From CAWFFV01 sp963814985 (GTDB lineage: Bacteria; Chloroflexota; Ktedonobacteria; Ktedonobacterales; Ktedonobacteraceae), in contig CAWFFV010000091.1 in the NCBI GenBank assembly GCA_963814985.1, positions 1 through 8,288 on the forward strand: DNA of 8,288 nucleotides, read 5' to 3'. Positions 7,217 through 8,288 of the stretch are shown piece by piece. The translations under genes and the position numbers were made by a program. The stretch's first letter is position 1. Each line of letters opens with the position of its first letter. The notes under the pieces were generated by a model. It saw nothing but the letters and a program-made list of their open reading frames with translations. It was not told the origin of the DNA and ran no database searches.

Positions 7217-7236
7217 ACAACATATTGATATTTTCC
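7217..7236. repeat. Promoter-proximal copy of a 20-bp direct repeat (operator candidate)
   Basis: On the minus strand it reads GGAAAATATCAATATGTTGT and is identical to 7248-7267. It ends 10 bp upstream of the putative -35 box. It contains the small palindrome ATAT-CA-ATAT. Centred at about -55 relative to the inferred start, it is placed like an activator or upstream-repressor site. Confidence 0.55.
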
Positions 7237-7247
7237 CATTAACTAGC

Positions 7248-7267
7248 ACAACATATTGATATTTTCC
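7248..7267. repeat. Distal copy of the 20-bp direct repeat
   Basis: It is identical at all 20 positions to 7217-7236, offset by 31 bp, close to three helical turns. Flanking bases differ, so conservation is limited to the repeat. Since 31 is not a multiple of three the copies would encode different peptides, which argues for a DNA-level role. Confidence 0.55.
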
Positions 7268-7555
7268 AGGGGCGTAACCTGTACTATTCTTTTCGCAACA
7301 ACTGTAAGCAGAAAACATTAGAAATTTTCTGACCTTTCTCCTATGTGTTGGAGCACAGATATTTTCTCTCATCAGAAATCTCCACATTGTAGCTCAAAAT
7401 ACAGCAGGAAACTTCATGTGCCGTAGGTCACTAAGAAGAACTCATTCCTTACTCCTGGGGCACCATGTTGCAAGATCTCTATTGTTTGTGCTATTGTCTC
7501 AAAGTCAGACAGTATCAAGCGGTTGCAATAGAGTCGACGGGAATATTTAATCTTT
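7268..7555. other. Intergenic stretch, no gene recognised
   Basis: This AT-rich stretch lies upstream of the CBASS promoter. A minus-strand frame of 85 codons (7130-7387) crosses it and the repeats, but it has no visible ribosome binding site and its composition is not protein-like. I see no RNA gene. Confidence 0.5.
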
Positions 7556-7791
7556 TTGTTTCCCAAGAGGGAGCGATGTGAAACTCAAGCAACCAGATCA
7601 CGAGGTTCACCATCAGATCACGCTTGCGGGAGGCCATATTCGAGCATGATGGCTGCGCGAAAGGGACATCTCCTGCCTACGCCTTATGCCATCTTATTAG
7701 CCAGCCAGAGGACAGCTCACCCCGTTTGCATCACCACCTTTTCGCCTTCCACTCATACCCGTCCTTTTCCATCGATGACAATGAAAAGGAT
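7556..7791 (-). pseudogene. Possible relic of a winged-helix regulator
   Basis: One minus-strand frame reads FIVIDGKGRV-stop-VEGEKVVM, then AVLWLANKMA-stop-GVGRRCPF, AAIMLEYGLPQA-stop and PRDLVA-stop-VSHRSLLGN. The order of short blocks resembles the effector domain of OmpR-type or Ktedonobacteria winged-helix proteins: a GRVWVEGE-like hairpin, a helix with LLxxLA, a turn with a Cys-Pro, and a final DLVxRLR helix. Five stop codons interrupt it and one falls where TGG (W) would be expected. If correct, this is an old, dead regulator gene beside the CBASS promoter. The match is by eye and weak; it could be chance. Confidence 0.25.
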
Positions 7792-7889
7792 AGATGATCG
7801 GCGTCATGTTTCCACATCTTGCCTCCTGGCTCAAAATGGTGTTCCACCACGTGAATTGTCTCATCGCGATAAATCAATGCAGGATACAT
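7731..7889 (-). CDS. Small ORF of 52 codons, function unknown
   Basis: It opens with ATG at 7889 and ends at a TGA at 7731-7733. The reading begins MYPALIYRDETIHVVEHHFE and continues with GGKMWKHDADHLSFSLSS and EKDGYEWKAKRW. The composition is protein-like and rich in charged and aromatic residues, unlike the frames around it. No good Shine-Dalgarno precedes it. It runs into the possible winged-helix relic in an overlapping frame, so it may be the upstream part of the same decayed gene. I do not recognise a family. Confidence 0.22.
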   Translation of the reverse strand: MYPALIYRDETIHVVEHHFEPGGKMWKHDADHLSFSLSSMEKDGYEWKAKRW

Positions 7890-8157
7890 CGCGATGCACA
7901 ATTGGGTGGGTAGCTCTGATCACTATGTCGCCCAAAATGCCGTATGGTGAGCATTCCTCTTCCTTCAGCCTGAGATCTCAAACCTACACAACAAGGAACT
8001 CGCGCTTCTGTGCCTACTTTCCTATGGGCCTGCACACTAACAATATGATCGGTAGAACGCTCGTCTGCCGCATAACATGAGTAAGTGACAGCCAAAGCTG
8101 GTCAAGTTATTGACGTGAGACTTCTATCTCCTATTCCCAAGAATCTAGCGTGGTGCT
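7890..8157. other. No gene recognised
   Basis: A minus-strand frame (8095-7874, TTG start) encodes 73 residues without recognisable motifs. The short sequence TGACGTGAG occurs at 8111-8119 and again at 8188-8196. Nothing here supports a confident call. Confidence 0.4.
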
Positions 8158-8179
8158 GAGCCTATATCTAGATAGGCTC
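8158..8179. terminator. Perfect 8-bp hairpin with 6-nt loop, possible terminator
   Basis: GAGCCTAT (8158-8165) and ATAGGCTC (8172-8179) form a perfect stem around ATCTAG. On the minus strand the hairpin overlaps the stop codon of the frame entering from the right edge. No clear U-run follows on either strand; AAAATTT adjoins on the plus strand. It may end transcription of the upstream gene or insulate the CBASS promoter. Confidence 0.35.
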
Positions 8180-8287
8180 AAAATTTCTGACGTGAGCCTT
8201 TGGAGATATATGTTCAGAGAAACCAATTTCCTTTGCCTCATCTCTCTGTATAGCCATCGCCAAGCTCAAACACACATTTCTGGTTTC
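8168..8287 (-). CDS. Possible C-terminal end of a gene running off the window
   Basis: A minus-strand frame is open from the window edge to a TAG at 8168-8170. It reads SLAMAIQRDEAKEIGF and then SEHISPKAHVRNFEPI. The composition is plausible for a protein end and a hairpin sits over the stop. Only 39 codons are visible, with no recognisable domain. It could equally be a 29-codon ORF starting at the ATG in the middle, or noncoding. Confidence 0.25.
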   Translation of the reverse strand, partial: ETRNVCLSLAMAIQRDEAKEIGFSEHISPKAHVRNFEPI

Positions 8288-8288
8288 C

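Noticed and set aside
7130..7387. Minus-strand 85-codon frame upstream of cdnD
   Set aside because: It spans the direct repeats and promoter, the repeat copies encode different peptides, and there is no Shine-Dalgarno, so it is more likely noncoding.
7556..8080. Plus-strand 174-codon open frame
   Set aside because: The product is rich in Ser, Thr, Arg and Pro with no domain. It has no ribosome binding site, and the minus strand of the same stretch looks more protein-like.

Overview
The window carries a degraded type II CBASS anti-phage operon on the minus strand, interrupted by an ISL3-family insertion sequence. Two traits hint at a Ktedonobacteria-like Chloroflexota host. The ISL3 transposase has a helix-turn-helix inserted between its second Asp and its catalytic Glu, a layout I associate with that group, and the base composition is near-balanced. 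No rRNA or other marker gene is present, so the taxonomy is only an inference.

Layout, in the direction of operon transcription (right to left). At 8168-8288 there may be the C-terminal end of a gene entering from outside the window, with a strong hairpin over its stop codon. From about 7270 to 8150 no intact gene is recognisable; one part resembles a decayed winged-helix regulator. A sigma70-like promoter lies at 7178-7206, preceded by two identical 20-bp repeats 31 bp apart. Then comes an intact clade-D CD-NTase (cdnD, 7013-6009). It is followed by an E2-E1 ubiquitin-transferase-like gene (cap2, 6012-4204) broken by several frame changes, then a JAMM isopeptidase (cap3, 4207-3755) whose active site is intact but whose C-terminus is frameshifted. 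Last is a DUF4297-SAVED effector (cap4, 3712-262), which carries frameshifts, an in-frame stop and an IS inserted near the end of its SAVED domain. The IS occupies 401-2331, with 23-bp perfect terminal inverted repeats and a nearly intact 8-bp target duplication.

How the system would have worked: in intact relatives CdnD senses infection and makes a cyclic trinucleotide. Cap2 conjugates the CdnD C-terminus to targets and so primes it, and Cap3 reverses this. The SAVED domain of Cap4 binds the signal and switches on its DNA nuclease domain. The genes are coupled by 4-bp overlaps (cdnD/cap2 and cap2/cap3), and cap4 begins about 22 nt after the ancestral cap3 stop.

The notable feature is the contrast: the cyclase reads cleanly over 334 codons, while its ligase and effector are destroyed. 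The frame assignments come from reading three-frame translations against remembered family patterns, so exact indel positions are approximate.
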